64,000 nt of DNA from Natronomonas sp. (GCF_028274965.1 NZ_JAQCNO010000057.1:1-64000); one strand, 5' to 3'; shown: positions 1 to 9,970, numbered from the stretch's first letter. Notes: a model not told the origin generated them from the letters alone. Program-made: numbers and translations.

Positions 1-459
1 GTCAAGGGCGAGGACATCGCGTCGAAGGTCGACAGGAACCCCGGGACGATCCGCAACCAGATGCAGAGCCTCAAGGCCCTACAGCTCGTCGAGGGGGTAC
101 CGGGCCCGAAAGGCGGGTACAAGCCGACGGCGACGGCCTACGACACGCTCAAGATACAGGAGATGGAGCAGGCGGCGGACGTCCCGTTCCGGCACGAAGG
201 CGAACTCATCACGAGCGCGAACGTCCAGGAGATCGATCTGACGAGCGTCCATCACCCGGAGCTCTGTCGGGCCGAGATCAAACTCCAGGGGACGATGTCG
301 GAGTTCGACGAGGGCGACGCGATAAGCGTCGGACCGACGCCGCTCTCGAAGCTCCTCATCGAGGGGAACCTCGAGGGCAAAGACGACACGAACAACAGCC
401 TCATTCTCACGATCGACAACATGGAGGCGCCGGCCGGCGACGAGGAGCCGCTCCACTGA
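1..459 (+). CDS. HTH (Rrf2/TrmB-like) transcriptional regulator, 5'-truncated by window edge
   Basis: Open from base 1 in frame with ORF 61..459; reads ...VKGEDIASKVDRNPGTIRNQMQSLKALQLVEGVPGPKGGYKPTATAYDTL, a typical haloarchaeal winged-HTH segment. Confidence 0.8.
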   Translation, partial: VKGEDIASKVDRNPGTIRNQMQSLKALQLVEGVPGPKGGYKPTATAYDTLKIQEMEQAADVPFRHEGELITSANVQEIDLTSVHHPELCRAEIKLQGTMSEFDEGDAISVGPTPLSKLLIEGNLEGKDDTNNSLILTIDNMEAPAGDEEPLH

Positions 460-550
460 TCGGGGCGGGCGGACGCCCCGGGACCGACCGGAGCGTTCCG
501 GTCGGATCGGTTTCAACAGGTTTGTATCGGAGGGAACACACTAGAGAGGT

Positions 551-1717
551 ATGACGGACGACGTCGTCGTGCTCGGGTCGGGTTACGCCGGCACTGGTGC
601 GATCAAGCGGCTTGAATCGGAACTCGACGGCGAGGCGGATGTCACCTGGGTATCCGACGTCGATCACCACCTCGTGCTCCACGAGTCCCACCGGTGCATC
701 CGGAACCCGGACATCAAAGAGAAGATCACCTTCGACATCGACGAGATCAAACAGCCCTCGACGCGGTTCGTCCAGAGCCGCGTCGAGGGGATCGACACCG
801 ACGAGCGCGTCGTCACTCTCGCCGACGACTCGACGGTCGAGTACGACTACCTGCTCGTCGGCATCGGCTCGCGGACGGCGTTTTTCGGCATCGACGGGCT
901 CGAAGAGCACTCGCTGACGCTGAAGACGCTCGCCGACGTCCTCGAGATCCACGACGAGGTCACCGAAGCCTCCCGCGAGGCGTCCAGGAGCGATCCCGCA
1001 CAGGTCGTCATCGGCGGCGCCGGGCTCTCGGGGATCCAGTCGGCCGGCGAGATCGCCGAGTTCCGGGACAAACACCGCGCGCCCATCGAGATCCACCTCG
1101 TCGAGGGGCTCGACAACGTCTTTCCGAACAACGGTCCGGTGGTGCAGGCGAAACTCCGGAAGCTGCTCAAGGAGCGGGACGTCGAGATCCACACCGGCGA
1201 GTTCATCGGCGAGGTCGACGACGAGACGGTCTACATCGGCGAGGAGAAGGAACTCGACTACGACGTGTTGCTCTGGACCGGCGGGATCACCGGGCAGGAC
1301 GCGGCGGAGACCGCCGAACTCGACAAGGACGAACGGAACAACCGGATCGAGACCACCTCGAACTTCCAGACGTCCAACGAGCGCGTCTTCGCCATCGGCG
1401 ACGCCGCGCTCATCGATCAGCCGGATCAGGACGACCCCGCGCCGCCGACGGCGCAGGCCGCCTGGCAGGCCGCCGAGGTCGCCGGCGAAAACCTCGCCCG
1501 GAGCGTCCGCGGCCAGCCGCTCAAGGAGTGGACGTACGACGACAAGGGGACGCTCATCTCGGTCGGCAGCAAGGCGGTCGCTCACAACGTCAAGGGGCTG
1601 CCGATAGACACCTTCGGCGGCCCGGCGGCGAAGGCGCTCAAAAAGACCGTCGCGGCGCGGTGGATCAACACGGTCACCGGCTTCGGCGACGCCGCAAAGG
1701 CGTTCCCGAACATGTAA
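551..1717 (+). CDS. NAD(P)/FAD-dependent oxidoreductase (NDH-2-like)
   Basis: N-terminal VVVLGSGYAGTGAIKRLE dinucleotide-binding motif, internal VVIGGAGLSGIQSAGE, and FAIGDAALID FAD motif. Confidence 0.88.
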   Translation: MTDDVVVLGSGYAGTGAIKRLESELDGEADVTWVSDVDHHLVLHESHRCIRNPDIKEKITFDIDEIKQPSTRFVQSRVEGIDTDERVVTLADDSTVEYDYLLVGIGSRTAFFGIDGLEEHSLTLKTLADVLEIHDEVTEASREASRSDPAQVVIGGAGLSGIQSAGEIAEFRDKHRAPIEIHLVEGLDNVFPNNGPVVQAKLRKLLKERDVEIHTGEFIGEVDDETVYIGEEKELDYDVLLWTGGITGQDAAETAELDKDERNNRIETTSNFQTSNERVFAIGDAALIDQPDQDDPAPPTAQAAWQAAEVAGENLARSVRGQPLKEWTYDDKGTLISVGSKAVAHNVKGLPIDTFGGPAAKALKKTVAARWINTVTGFGDAAKAFPNM

Positions 1718-1807
1718 GATCGGGGACGACCCCGAGATCGGCTCTACTGTTCAAAGGCGGTCGGTTTCGTTCTCGGACGTGGCCCGTGTCGGCGCGGGTC
1801 GGTCGGC

Positions 1808-2629
1808 TCAGGGGAGCGAGAGCCCCGCGTGCCACCGGTCGACGCCGGCTTCCTGTTTCACCCGATCCATCCGCGAGAGCAGCGCCGCCGCCAGCGACGC
1901 CGTTTCGGCCGCCTTCCGTTGGCCCGCCGTCCGGAACTCCCCGGTGACCCGGTTTGCGTACACCGTACAGACCGCGCCGGCGCGGAGGCCGTACAGGCCC
2001 GCGAGCGTCAGGATCGCGCTCGCCTCCATCTCGAAGTTGAGGACGCCGGCGTTTCGCAGCGCCTCGATCCGCGCGTCGGCCTCGGGCGTCCGGAAGCCCC
2101 CGAAGCCCGGTCTGGACTGGCCGGCGTAAAACGAGTCCGTCGAGCAGGTGACCCCGAGGTGGTACTCGTGGCCGAGGCGTTCGGCGGCGGTGACGAGCGC
2201 GGTGACGACCTCGTCGTGGGCCGCCGCCGGATACCCCCGGCGGACGTACTCGTCGCTCGTTCCCTCCTGTCGGACCGCACCGGTGGTGATGACGAGGTCG
2301 CCGACGTCGACGTCTGCCTGAATGGCGCCGCAGGAGCCGACGCGGAGGAAGCTCTCGGCGCCGATCCGGGCCAGTTCCTCGACGGCGATCGCCGCCGACG
2401 GGGAGCCGATCCCCGTCGACGTGACGGCGAGCGCTTCGCCGTCGTACTCGCCGACGAGCGTCCGGTACTCTCGGTGGTCGGCCACCTGCTCGGAGCGGTC
2501 CCACAGGTCGGCGATGACCTCGACCCGGTCCGGGTCGCCGGGTAACAACACCGGGCCCTCGATGTCCCCGTCGCTGAGTTCGAGGTGGTACTGCTCGTCC
2601 CCGTCGGTGGCGCTGTCGTCCGCGCTCAT
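1808..2629 (-). CDS. Nucleoside (uridine) phosphorylase family protein
   Basis: LLPGDPDRVEVIADLWDRSEQVADHREYRTLVGEYDGEALAVTSTGIGSPSAAIAVEEL and NFEMEASAILTLAGL motifs; overlaps the upstream cytidine deaminase start. Confidence 0.9.
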   Translation of the reverse strand: MSADDSATDGDEQYHLELSDGDIEGPVLLPGDPDRVEVIADLWDRSEQVADHREYRTLVGEYDGEALAVTSTGIGSPSAAIAVEELARIGAESFLRVGSCGAIQADVDVGDLVITTGAVRQEGTSDEYVRRGYPAAAHDEVVTALVTAAERLGHEYHLGVTCSTDSFYAGQSRPGFGGFRTPEADARIEALRNAGVLNFEMEASAILTLAGLYGLRAGAVCTVYANRVTGEFRTAGQRKAAETASLAAALLSRMDRVKQEAGVDRWHAGLSLP

Positions 2630-3018
2630 TCGAGGTGCTCCGACGTGATCGTGTTCGGTAGCAACTCCCCGAGCGTGTACGCCGTTGTGCCGTCCTCGCC
2701 GTCACAGAGGACCCGAAACGCCCCGTCGCAGAACTCCGAAAGCGACTGGCGGCACGCCCCGCACGGCGTGACCCCGTCGCGGCGCTCGGAGCTGACCGCG
2801 ATCCGCTCGAAGGAGCGATGGCCCGCCTCGACGGCTTTCGAGAGCGCCAGCTCCTCGGCGTGGACGCTGTTCGAGTAGTTCGCGTTCTCGACGTTACAGC
2901 CCGAAAACACCGTTCCGTCGTCCGTTTCGAGCGCCGCGCCGACGCGGTACTCCGAGTACGGCGCGTACGAGCGTTCGACCGCGTCCCGCGCCGCGGCGAG
3001 GAGGTCTTTGTCGGTCAC
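2626..3018 (-). CDS. cdd: Cytidine deaminase
   Basis: SGCNVENANYSNSVHAEELAL and TPCGACRQSLSEF zinc-deaminase motifs. Confidence 0.93.
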   Translation of the reverse strand: MTDKDLLAAARDAVERSYAPYSEYRVGAALETDDGTVFSGCNVENANYSNSVHAEELALSKAVEAGHRSFERIAVSSERRDGVTPCGACRQSLSEFCDGAFRVLCDGEDGTTAYTLGELLPNTITSEHLE

Positions 3019-3048
3019 ACCGGCAGAACGGCGTCGGCGGGCAAATAG

Positions 3049-4422
3049 CTATGCCCGGCCCCGGCCCTCTGAGACGTCGCTCAGCGCGTCCTCGACGGTT
3101 TCGGTCGCCGCTCGTGTGAGGTCGTCCACCCGGTTGCTTTCGGCGTAGATGCGGACGTACGGCTCCGTCCCGCTTGGCCGGACGAGCACCCACGACCCGT
3201 CCGGGAACGTCAACCGGACGCCGTGTTCGGTTTCGGCGTCGGCCTCCGGGAACGCATCGGGGAGCAACGACTCGAGACGCGACATGACGGCCGGTTTGTG
3301 CTCGTCCGGGCACTCGACGTTCGTCTTCCGGTAGGGCCGTTCGGTGATCGGTTCCAACAGCGCCGGGAGACCGCGGTCCGCGATCATGGCGGTCAGAAGC
3401 GCCGCGCTCACCGTCGCGTCGATCCACGGTCCGAACCGGGTGTGGGTGTGCTTCCAGGGCTCCGCGGCGAACGCGACCGCGGTGTCGTCGGTGCCCTCTG
3501 CGTTCGCGGCGGCGATGCCCTCATGAAGCCCGCCGAGGCGGACGCGCTCGACGCGACCGCCGGCGGCCTCGACCCGTTCGTCGATGCGGCCGGAGGCGTT
3601 CGGCGTCGTTACGACGACCGGATCGGACGCGTCGCTCGTCTCGGTGTACCGCTCGGCGATGACCGCGAGGACGGTGTCCTCGTGGACGACCTCCCCGTCG
3701 GCATCGACGACGACGATCCGGTCGCCGTCGCCGTCGTGGCCGATCCCGAGGTCGAACGGTCCGTCGTCGACGAAGGCGCGAAGGTCGGCGAGGCTCTCGG
3801 CGGTCGGTTTCGATTCGCGTCCGGGAAAGTGGCCGTCGACGTTGGCGTTGAGCGTCGCGACGCGGGCGTCGAGGCCGCGGAGGACCTGCGGCGTCGTGAG
3901 ACCCGAGGTCCCGTTGCCGCAATCGACGGCGACGCGGACCCCCTCGCAGGTCCCCGCCTCGTCGGCGACGTATGCGCTGACCGCGTCCCGGTAGGCCTCG
4001 ATCGTCGCGAGTTCGGCGCGATCGCCCCACTCGTTCCACGGGACCGGCGGCGAGTCCGACCGGACGCGGGATTCGAGGTCCCGTTCGGCGCGCCGATCGT
4101 ACTCCGTTCCGTCGACGAAGAACTTGAGCCCGTTGTCGGCCGGCGGGTTGTGACTCGCCGTCACCATGATCCCGCGCCGGCCGCGGCTCGCGTACGCGAG
4201 CGCCGGCGTCGAGACCCGACCGACCCGGATCGCGTCCGCGCCGCCGCTTTGCAGTCCGGATTCGATCGCCGCCGCGAGCGCTGCCCCCGTCTCGCGGCCG
4301 TCCCGACCGATCACGAACTCGGCGCCGTCGACCGCGGCGGCCCGCCCCAACCGCAGCGCGAGTGAGGGGGTCACGTCCGTCCGTGCGGGTCCTCGGACCC
4401 CGGCCGTCCCGAACAGTTCCAT
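3049..4422 (-). CDS. Phosphohexomutase (phosphoglucomutase/phosphomannomutase family)
   Basis: FGTAGVRG start, GIMVTASHNPPADNGLKFF active site, GIGHDGDGDRIVVVD metal site, VRPSGTEPYVRIYAES. Confidence 0.93.
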   Translation of the reverse strand: MELFGTAGVRGPARTDVTPSLALRLGRAAAVDGAEFVIGRDGRETGAALAAAIESGLQSGGADAIRVGRVSTPALAYASRGRRGIMVTASHNPPADNGLKFFVDGTEYDRRAERDLESRVRSDSPPVPWNEWGDRAELATIEAYRDAVSAYVADEAGTCEGVRVAVDCGNGTSGLTTPQVLRGLDARVATLNANVDGHFPGRESKPTAESLADLRAFVDDGPFDLGIGHDGDGDRIVVVDADGEVVHEDTVLAVIAERYTETSDASDPVVVTTPNASGRIDERVEAAGGRVERVRLGGLHEGIAAANAEGTDDTAVAFAAEPWKHTHTRFGPWIDATVSAALLTAMIADRGLPALLEPITERPYRKTNVECPDEHKPAVMSRLESLLPDAFPEADAETEHGVRLTFPDGSWVLVRPSGTEPYVRIYAESNRVDDLTRAATETVEDALSDVSEGRGRA

Positions 4423-4653
4423 GCGCGGGACTCGGGCACCGAGGGTATTAAACGGGTAGTGTGCGAGCAGACAGCGCCGGCGCCGACAGGAGAGGGCAAG
4501 CGGCGGGAGCCGGCCTCCGGACCCCGGCTAAACGCCCCCGAGCCGGTCGGGTCTCGACAGCCCGTGCGCTGTGCGTCCGCCACGGCGGGCTGTCGGCGGT
4601 CTCTATGTCACGGGCCGTCTGGTCGCGCGATGACACATAAGCCGACGGGCGGC

Positions 4654-5280
4654 TCAGGCGATGTCGCGGCTGGTGTCGATGTCGATCGACCCGGAGAGAT
4701 CGAGTTTGATCACGTCCGAAAGCGCCCGGCCGCCGCGGAACTTGGGCACCGCGAGCCGGTTTTCGATCCGGTCGCCCTCGATCGTCGTTTCGAGTTCGAA
4801 GACGACGTCGGCCATGTGCTGTGTCGTGTCCCGGAGCTGGGGGACGTCGCGGCCGTCGAGACAGTGGAGGACGGCGAGGCCGCCGGTGTTGTAGATGTGG
4901 TTCTGGAGCTCGTTGAGGAAGTTCCGGTAGCGGGGGGCGTCGCTCCGTTCGAGGATGTCGATGGGGTCGACGATGAGGTTCGACGACTCCGGAAGCGCCG
5001 CGACGAGTTTCGAGGCGTTATCGAGCGGCGCGTCGCCGGTCACGTCGCGGACCGTCGGATCGCCGGTCCGCGTCGGCGACTCGTCGATGCTCTTCGAGAC
5101 CGCGTCGCTGGTCCGGTCCACGGAGAGATACAGCGTCCCGCGGGTCGCGGTCAGCTCATAGAGAAACAGCTCGGCCTGGCTGGCCGGCGCGGCGGCGAGC
5201 GAGACGATGCTGCCGGCCGGGATGCCGCCGTCGAGTTCGCGATCGAGGGCGGCGATGCCGGTGTCGAGGCGCTCGCTCAT
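4654..5280 (-). CDS. RecA/KaiC-fold (HTR-like) protein with degenerate P-loop
   Basis: LDTGIAALDRELDGGIPAGSIVSLAAAPASQAELFLYEL aligns by eye with KaiC-like N-termini but lacks GxxxxGK[S/T]. Confidence 0.75.
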   Translation of the reverse strand: MSERLDTGIAALDRELDGGIPAGSIVSLAAAPASQAELFLYELTATRGTLYLSVDRTSDAVSKSIDESPTRTGDPTVRDVTGDAPLDNASKLVAALPESSNLIVDPIDILERSDAPRYRNFLNELQNHIYNTGGLAVLHCLDGRDVPQLRDTTQHMADVVFELETTIEGDRIENRLAVPKFRGGRALSDVIKLDLSGSIDIDTSRDIA

Positions 5281-5425
5281 CGTACCATCTAGTCGAGTCC
5301 GACCTGATTAAACCTTCTGACGGATCGAGTCCTTACTGCCGGCGTCGGCGCGGTCGACGGGGACGCGTCTCACACCGCCGCCGCGGTCGGGGGATTCAAG
5401 ACCGTCCGCGCCGCCGGGGTGAACA

Positions 5426-6328
5426 ATGCGCCACGACCACCTCATCAGCGCGAAACAGCTCTCACGTGGCGACATCGAGGGGGTGTTGGACCGCGCCGCC
5501 GAGATCGCCGCCGATCCGGGGGCGTTCGCCGAGGCACACCCCGACACGCTGTTGGGGCTGCTCTTTTTCGAGCCGAGCACCCGGACCAAGATGTCGTTCG
5601 GCGCCGCGATGAAGCGCCTCGGCGGGGGCACGATCGACATGGGCAGCGTCGACTCCTCGTCGGTACAGAAAGGCGAGAGCCTCGCGGACACCGTCCGGGT
5701 CATCGAGGGGTACGCCGACGCGCTCGTGCTCAGACACCCCTCGGAGGGGTCGGCGAAACTCGCCAGCGAGTTCGTCGACGTGCCGGTCATCAACGCGGGC
5801 GACGGGGCCGGACAGCACCCGACACAGACCCTCTTGGACCTGCATACGATCAGGGAAAACGCCGGCCTGGACGACCTCACGATCGGTATCGTCGGCGATC
5901 TGAAGTACGGACGGACGGTGCATTCGCTGGCGCACGCGCTGACGAACTTCGGGGCGACACAGCACTTCATCAGCCCCGAGAGCCTCCGTCTGCCGCGGGG
6001 GGTCCGGTACGACCTCCGCGAGGCCGGCGCAGAGGTGCGCGAACACGCCGACATCGAGGCCGTCGTAGATCGCCTCGATGTGCTGTACGTGACCCGGATC
6101 CAGCGGGAGCGCTTCCCGGACGAAAACGAGTACCGACAGGTCGCCGGCGAGTACCGGGTCGACGTCGACCTTCTGGAGTCGGCGGCCCCCGGGCTGACGG
6201 TCATGCACCCCCTCCCGCGGGTCGACGAGATCGCCCCTGAGGTCGACGAGACGGACCACGCGACGTACTTCGAACAGGCGCACAACGGCGTCCCGGTTCG
6301 GATGGCGCTTTTGGATCAGATACTATGA
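5426..6328 (+). CDS. pyrB: Aspartate carbamoyltransferase catalytic subunit
   Basis: [53 protein letters not shown]; followed by pyrI with a 4-nt overlap. Confidence 0.97.
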   Translation: MRHDHLISAKQLSRGDIEGVLDRAAEIAADPGAFAEAHPDTLLGLLFFEPSTRTKMSFGAAMKRLGGGTIDMGSVDSSSVQKGESLADTVRVIEGYADALVLRHPSEGSAKLASEFVDVPVINAGDGAGQHPTQTLLDLHTIRENAGLDDLTIGIVGDLKYGRTVHSLAHALTNFGATQHFISPESLRLPRGVRYDLREAGAEVREHADIEAVVDRLDVLYVTRIQRERFPDENEYRQVAGEYRVDVDLLESAAPGLTVMHPLPRVDEIAPEVDETDHATYFEQAHNGVPVRMALLDQIL

Positions 6329-6786
6329 CCGACACCGAACTCCGCGTTTCGAAGATCGAGAGCGGAACCGTCATCGATCACATCGCCGGCGGGCAGGCGC
6401 TCAACGTGCTCGCGATACTCGGGATCGACGGGACCTCGGGCGAGGAGGTGAGCGTCGGCATGAACGTCCCCTCCGACCGCCTCGGGCGGAAGGACATCGT
6501 GAAAGTCGAGGGCCGCGAGTTGAGCCAAGACGAGGTCGACGTGCTGTCGCTCATCGCCCCCGCGGCGACCATCAACATCGTCCGGGAGTTCGAGGTCGCG
6601 GACAAGCGGCGCGTGACGCGGCCGGACACCGTCGGCGGCGTGCTCTCGTGTCCGAACGCGAACTGCATCACCACCGAAAGCGAGCCCGTCGACTCGCGGT
6701 TCGACGTCCTCGAGGAGGGCGTCCGCTGTGCGTACTGCGGGACGATCGTCCGAGAGTCGATCGCGTCGTACATCGGTACGGCCTGA
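6325..6786 (+). CDS. pyrI: Aspartate carbamoyltransferase regulatory subunit
   Basis: [22 protein letters not shown]-terminal zinc site CPNANC...CAYC. Confidence 0.97.
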   Translation: MTDTELRVSKIESGTVIDHIAGGQALNVLAILGIDGTSGEEVSVGMNVPSDRLGRKDIVKVEGRELSQDEVDVLSLIAPAATINIVREFEVADKRRVTRPDTVGGVLSCPNANCITTESEPVDSRFDVLEEGVRCAYCGTIVRESIASYIGTA

Positions 6787-6841
6787 AACCGACCTCGCCC
6801 TGGCGAAGAGTTATCTCCTCGGGCGCTGTGTGTCGTAGTGT

Positions 6842-6910
6842 ATGTCGAAGAAAACACTCGCGGTGGTCCTGGTTGCGGCGGTCGCCCTGCTGTACGTAAA
6901 GAAGCGGTAA
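6842..6910 (+). CDS. Putative 22-aa single-TM microprotein MSKKTLAVVLVAAVALLYVKKR
   Basis: Complete ATG-to-TAA ORF below the 60-aa ORF-track cutoff; Lys-flanked hydrophobic core; AT-rich TATA-like stretch (agttatct) about 29 bp upstream of ATG, consistent with a leaderless transcript. Confidence 0.5.
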   Translation: MSKKTLAVVLVAAVALLYVKKR

Positions 6911-6971
6911 CTCGCCGGGTCGCGGTCCCGGCTTCCGAACGATTTACCCACGCCGGACGCCCACTAGCGGT

Positions 6972-7838
6972 ATGTACGGCGTCGTCACGCGAAACGAGGA
7001 CGAGACCGAGTGGGAGGAGTTCGATCGGGCGTTCTACGAGGTCAAGGACGTCTCGGGGCGGTCCTCGGAGCCGCTTTCGGAGGCGGTGAGCATGATCTCC
7101 TGTTTCGGCGACAACGCCGCCGGCGAGGAGAACCCCGATCTCGTCCCCGTGACGCCGGACGGTCAGCCCGCAACGAGAGAGCGGACGTACTTCGATTGGG
7201 CCTACGTCTGTCCCACGCACGAGGGGTACCGGGAGGGCCTCCTCGAGATGATCGCCGACAGCGCCGCGGTCAGTTCGGACGTGCGGCTCGACGACATCGG
7301 CTTTCCGCGGCCGGAGTACTGCTACTGCGAGCGCTGCAACGAGCGCTTCGAGTCGTGGGTCCGGGACCGACACGAGAGCGGCGACGGGCCGCCGCCGGCC
7401 GAGACGACCGTCGAGGACCGCTACGCCTGGCGGGCCGAGGTCATCGGCGAGTTCGTCGAGGCCGCCGCCGACCGGATCCCTGGGCGGACGTACATGACGC
7501 TGTACCCCGATCCCTACGAGGGGCACCTCTACGAGCGGGCGGGCATCGAGTTGTCGTCGATCGAACCGCACGTCGACGAGTTCGTCGTCCCGCTGTACGA
7601 CACGCACTACGGGACGACCTACTGGCTGGAGGCGATCGCCAGCGGGTTCGAGGACAGGCTACAGACGCCCCTCAGCGTCGAGTTGTACGCCGTCGACGTC
7701 GGCATCGACGAGCTGATACACGCCGTAGAGGTCGCGGCGGAGTACGGCGAGTCCGTCCTGTTCGGGTACGACGCCGCGAACGCGCGCGCGACGCTGCGGC
7801 GGATGGACGCCGACGCGAGGGAGGGCGTGGAGTGGTAG
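6972..7838 (+). CDS. Conserved haloarchaeal hypothetical protein (possibly glycosidase-like TIM barrel)
   Basis: 288-aa ORF with haloarchaeal codon bias; DDIGFPRPEYCYCERCNERF and VELYAVDVGIDELIHAVEVAAEYGESVLFGYDA segments; fold assignment tentative. Confidence 0.7.
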   Translation: MYGVVTRNEDETEWEEFDRAFYEVKDVSGRSSEPLSEAVSMISCFGDNAAGEENPDLVPVTPDGQPATRERTYFDWAYVCPTHEGYREGLLEMIADSAAVSSDVRLDDIGFPRPEYCYCERCNERFESWVRDRHESGDGPPPAETTVEDRYAWRAEVIGEFVEAAADRIPGRTYMTLYPDPYEGHLYERAGIELSSIEPHVDEFVVPLYDTHYGTTYWLEAIASGFEDRLQTPLSVELYAVDVGIDELIHAVEVAAEYGESVLFGYDAANARATLRRMDADAREGVEW

Positions 7839-7853
7839 TCGCCGGTGGGCGGG

Positions 7854-8426
7854 TCAGGCGACCGACATCGAGCGCGCGGCGGCGATGAGGTCGTCCCTGT
7901 CGCGGGTGTCCTCCGGAAGACGGGTCGGCTCGAACCACCGCGCCGCGCTGATCTCCCCGTCGGGGTCCGATACCGTCGGTTCGACCGTCTCGGCGGTCGC
8001 CCGGAAGACCGGCAGGAGCCCCCACGTATCGCAGCCGCGGCAGCTGATCTCGACGCGGTTCGCCATCGCGAGCCCCCGGTAGGTGGCGTCGATGCCGGCT
8101 TCCTCGTCGAGTTCGCGCTCGGCGGCCCCCCGGAGCGACTCCGATCCGTCGACGCCGCCGCCGGGGAGCACCCAGAGGTCGACGCCCTCGTGTCTGACCA
8201 CCAACAGCTCGCCGGTCTCGCGGCGGACGAGCGTGTGAGCCCCATAGGGGGTTCCGGTGCGGCGGATCCGATCGGCGAGCGTCCGGAACCGGGCCCGCGA
8301 GACGCGTTTTCGGTGGGTCCGTCTGAGACAGCCGTCGCCGTGGGCCTCGGTCACCTGGTGGTAGGCCCGCTCGGCGCGGCGCCTTGCCTCGTCGGCCAGA
8401 TACCACAGGCCGTCGACGCTCGTCAT
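7854..8426 (-). CDS. NUDIX hydrolase
   Basis: LPGGGVDGSESLRGAAERELDEEAGI NUDIX box; start MTSVDGLWYLADEARRR chosen over the longer upstream ORF. Confidence 0.88.
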   Translation of the reverse strand: MTSVDGLWYLADEARRRAERAYHQVTEAHGDGCLRRTHRKRVSRARFRTLADRIRRTGTPYGAHTLVRRETGELLVVRHEGVDLWVLPGGGVDGSESLRGAAERELDEEAGIDATYRGLAMANRVEISCRGCDTWGLLPVFRATAETVEPTVSDPDGEISAARWFEPTRLPEDTRDRDDLIAAARSMSVA

Positions 8427-8615
8427 CGGCGGGGCCTCCGGTCCGTGCGCGTCGCGTCCGTGGGGTCGTCCGAGGGCTCGAGCCGACAGAGCGGAGGGTG
8501 TGACATGGCGCCGAGTACGCCTGGGGGTTTCAAAAGGCGTTCGGACCGATCGGGGCGCGTCGGTCGGTGTACGCCGAAACGACGGGCTTTTTCCGCACCG
8601 GCGAAAAGCGGAGAC

Positions 8616-8801
8616 ATGGCATTCGAAAAGGGAGACAGCGTGGTGTTTCACGACAAGCACAGCGAGTACGACGGCGAGACGGGCGAGGTCACGCAGGTTT
8701 CCGAGACGATGTTCGGCGACAACACCTACATCGTCGACTTCGAGGAGGGACAAGAGGCGGGGATCGCCGAGGAGTCCCTCGAACCCGCCGAGGACGAGTG
8801 A
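8616..8801 (+). CDS. Small SH3-like (DUF1918-type) protein
   Basis: MAFEKGDSVVFHDKHSEYDGETGEVTQVSETMFGDNTYIVDFEEGQEAGIAEESLEPAEDE, 61 aa. Confidence 0.7.
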   Translation: MAFEKGDSVVFHDKHSEYDGETGEVTQVSETMFGDNTYIVDFEEGQEAGIAEESLEPAEDE

Positions 8802-8805
8802 GACG

Positions 8806-9252
8806 ATGAGCGCCGTCCCGTTTCACTACGTCGACCTCCGGGCGTTCTGTTATGCGACGGAGGACGAAAAACGGGTCGAGACGGCGCTTCGGACGTTCCT
8901 GCCCGAGGACACCGAGATCGAACGCGAGAGCAACGAGGGACACCACGGCGATCGGATCCTCGTCCTCTCCGTCCGGCTCGAGCGGGCCGACGACATCCGC
9001 TACGTGCTCTCGCGGCTGGCGGAACTGGGGTCGTTCGACCGCCTCATGGCGGAACTGGAAGACCGGATCGACGACAACTGCGCCTTTTTCATCCAACTCG
9101 ACAAGCAGGACGCCTACAGGGGCGAGGTCGGCCTCGGCGACGGGCTCATGCTCCGGGGGAAAGTCGAGGCCTACCCGGCGAAACGAGAGCGGGCCATCGA
9201 GACGGCCCGCGAGGCCCTGGCCGCCCTCGAAGCGAGCGCCGACGGGGCCTGA
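8806..9252 (+). CDS. RNA-binding/exosome-associated protein (COG1325-like)
   Basis: FHYVDLRAFCYATEDEKRVETALRTFLPEDTEIERE...SVRLERADDIRYVLSRL...DDNCAFFIQLDKQDAYRGEVGLGDGLMLRGKVEAYP is characteristic. Confidence 0.8.
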   Translation: MSAVPFHYVDLRAFCYATEDEKRVETALRTFLPEDTEIERESNEGHHGDRILVLSVRLERADDIRYVLSRLAELGSFDRLMAELEDRIDDNCAFFIQLDKQDAYRGEVGLGDGLMLRGKVEAYPAKRERAIETAREALAALEASADGA

Positions 9253-9319
9253 ACCGCGCGGGATCCCGGTAGGAGCCCTGGAACAGTGTTATGGGCCCTC
9301 GCTCGCTGGTGTGGTGTGT

Positions 9320-9970
9320 ATGTCCGGGGAGACGATACACGGCGAGAAACGCACGCGGAGCCGGAGAGGGATCGCCTCGTACCTGCGTCGGATCGCCAAC
9401 GCGCTCGGGCGCGGCGAGCCGGTGCCGGCCGACGAGAACCGGACGGTCACCGTCGACCCGCCCGAGGAGACCGACTTCGAGATCGAACTCGAACGCGAGG
9501 GCGACACCCTCAGTCTCGAACTCGAGATGGAGTGGGAGGAAGCCGAGGGCGACGTCGAGACGGGCGTGAACGCGAGCAAGGCCACATTCCAGCGCTACGA
9601 GGACGCCGCGGGCAAGTGGCGCTGGCGGCTCCGACACGACAACGGCAACATCATCGCCGACAGCAGCGAGGGCTACGCCTCCAAGCAGAAGGCCACCCAG
9701 GGGCTCGAAAGCGTCAGGACGAACGCGCCGGGCGCGGCGGTCGTCGACGGGTCGACGGAGGAGTCGGGCACGCCCGGGGAGGACGCGAGCAGCGCCACCT
9801 TCGAACTCTTCGAGGACGCCGGGGGGAAGTGGCGCTGGCGGCTCCGACACGACAACGGCAACATCATCGCCGACGGCGGACAGGGGTACGCCTCCAAGCA
9901 GAAGGCAAAACAGGGGCTCGGAAGCGTCAGGCTGAACGTCCCCGGCGCGGCGGTCACGGACGCCGAGTAG
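9320..9970 (+). CDS. Amphi-Trp-like domain protein with tandem DUF1508/YegP (HVO_2922-like) repeats
   Basis: GKWRWRLRHDNGNIIADSSEGYASKQKATQGLESVRTNAPGAAVVD followed by GKWRWRLRHDNGNIIADGGQGYASKQKAKQGLGSVRLNVPGAAVTD; acidic N-terminal EIELEREGDTLSLELEMEWEEA. Confidence 0.82.
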   Translation: MSGETIHGEKRTRSRRGIASYLRRIANALGRGEPVPADENRTVTVDPPEETDFEIELEREGDTLSLELEMEWEEAEGDVETGVNASKATFQRYEDAAGKWRWRLRHDNGNIIADSSEGYASKQKATQGLESVRTNAPGAAVVDGSTEESGTPGEDASSATFELFEDAGGKWRWRLRHDNGNIIADGGQGYASKQKAKQGLGSVRLNVPGAAVTDAE

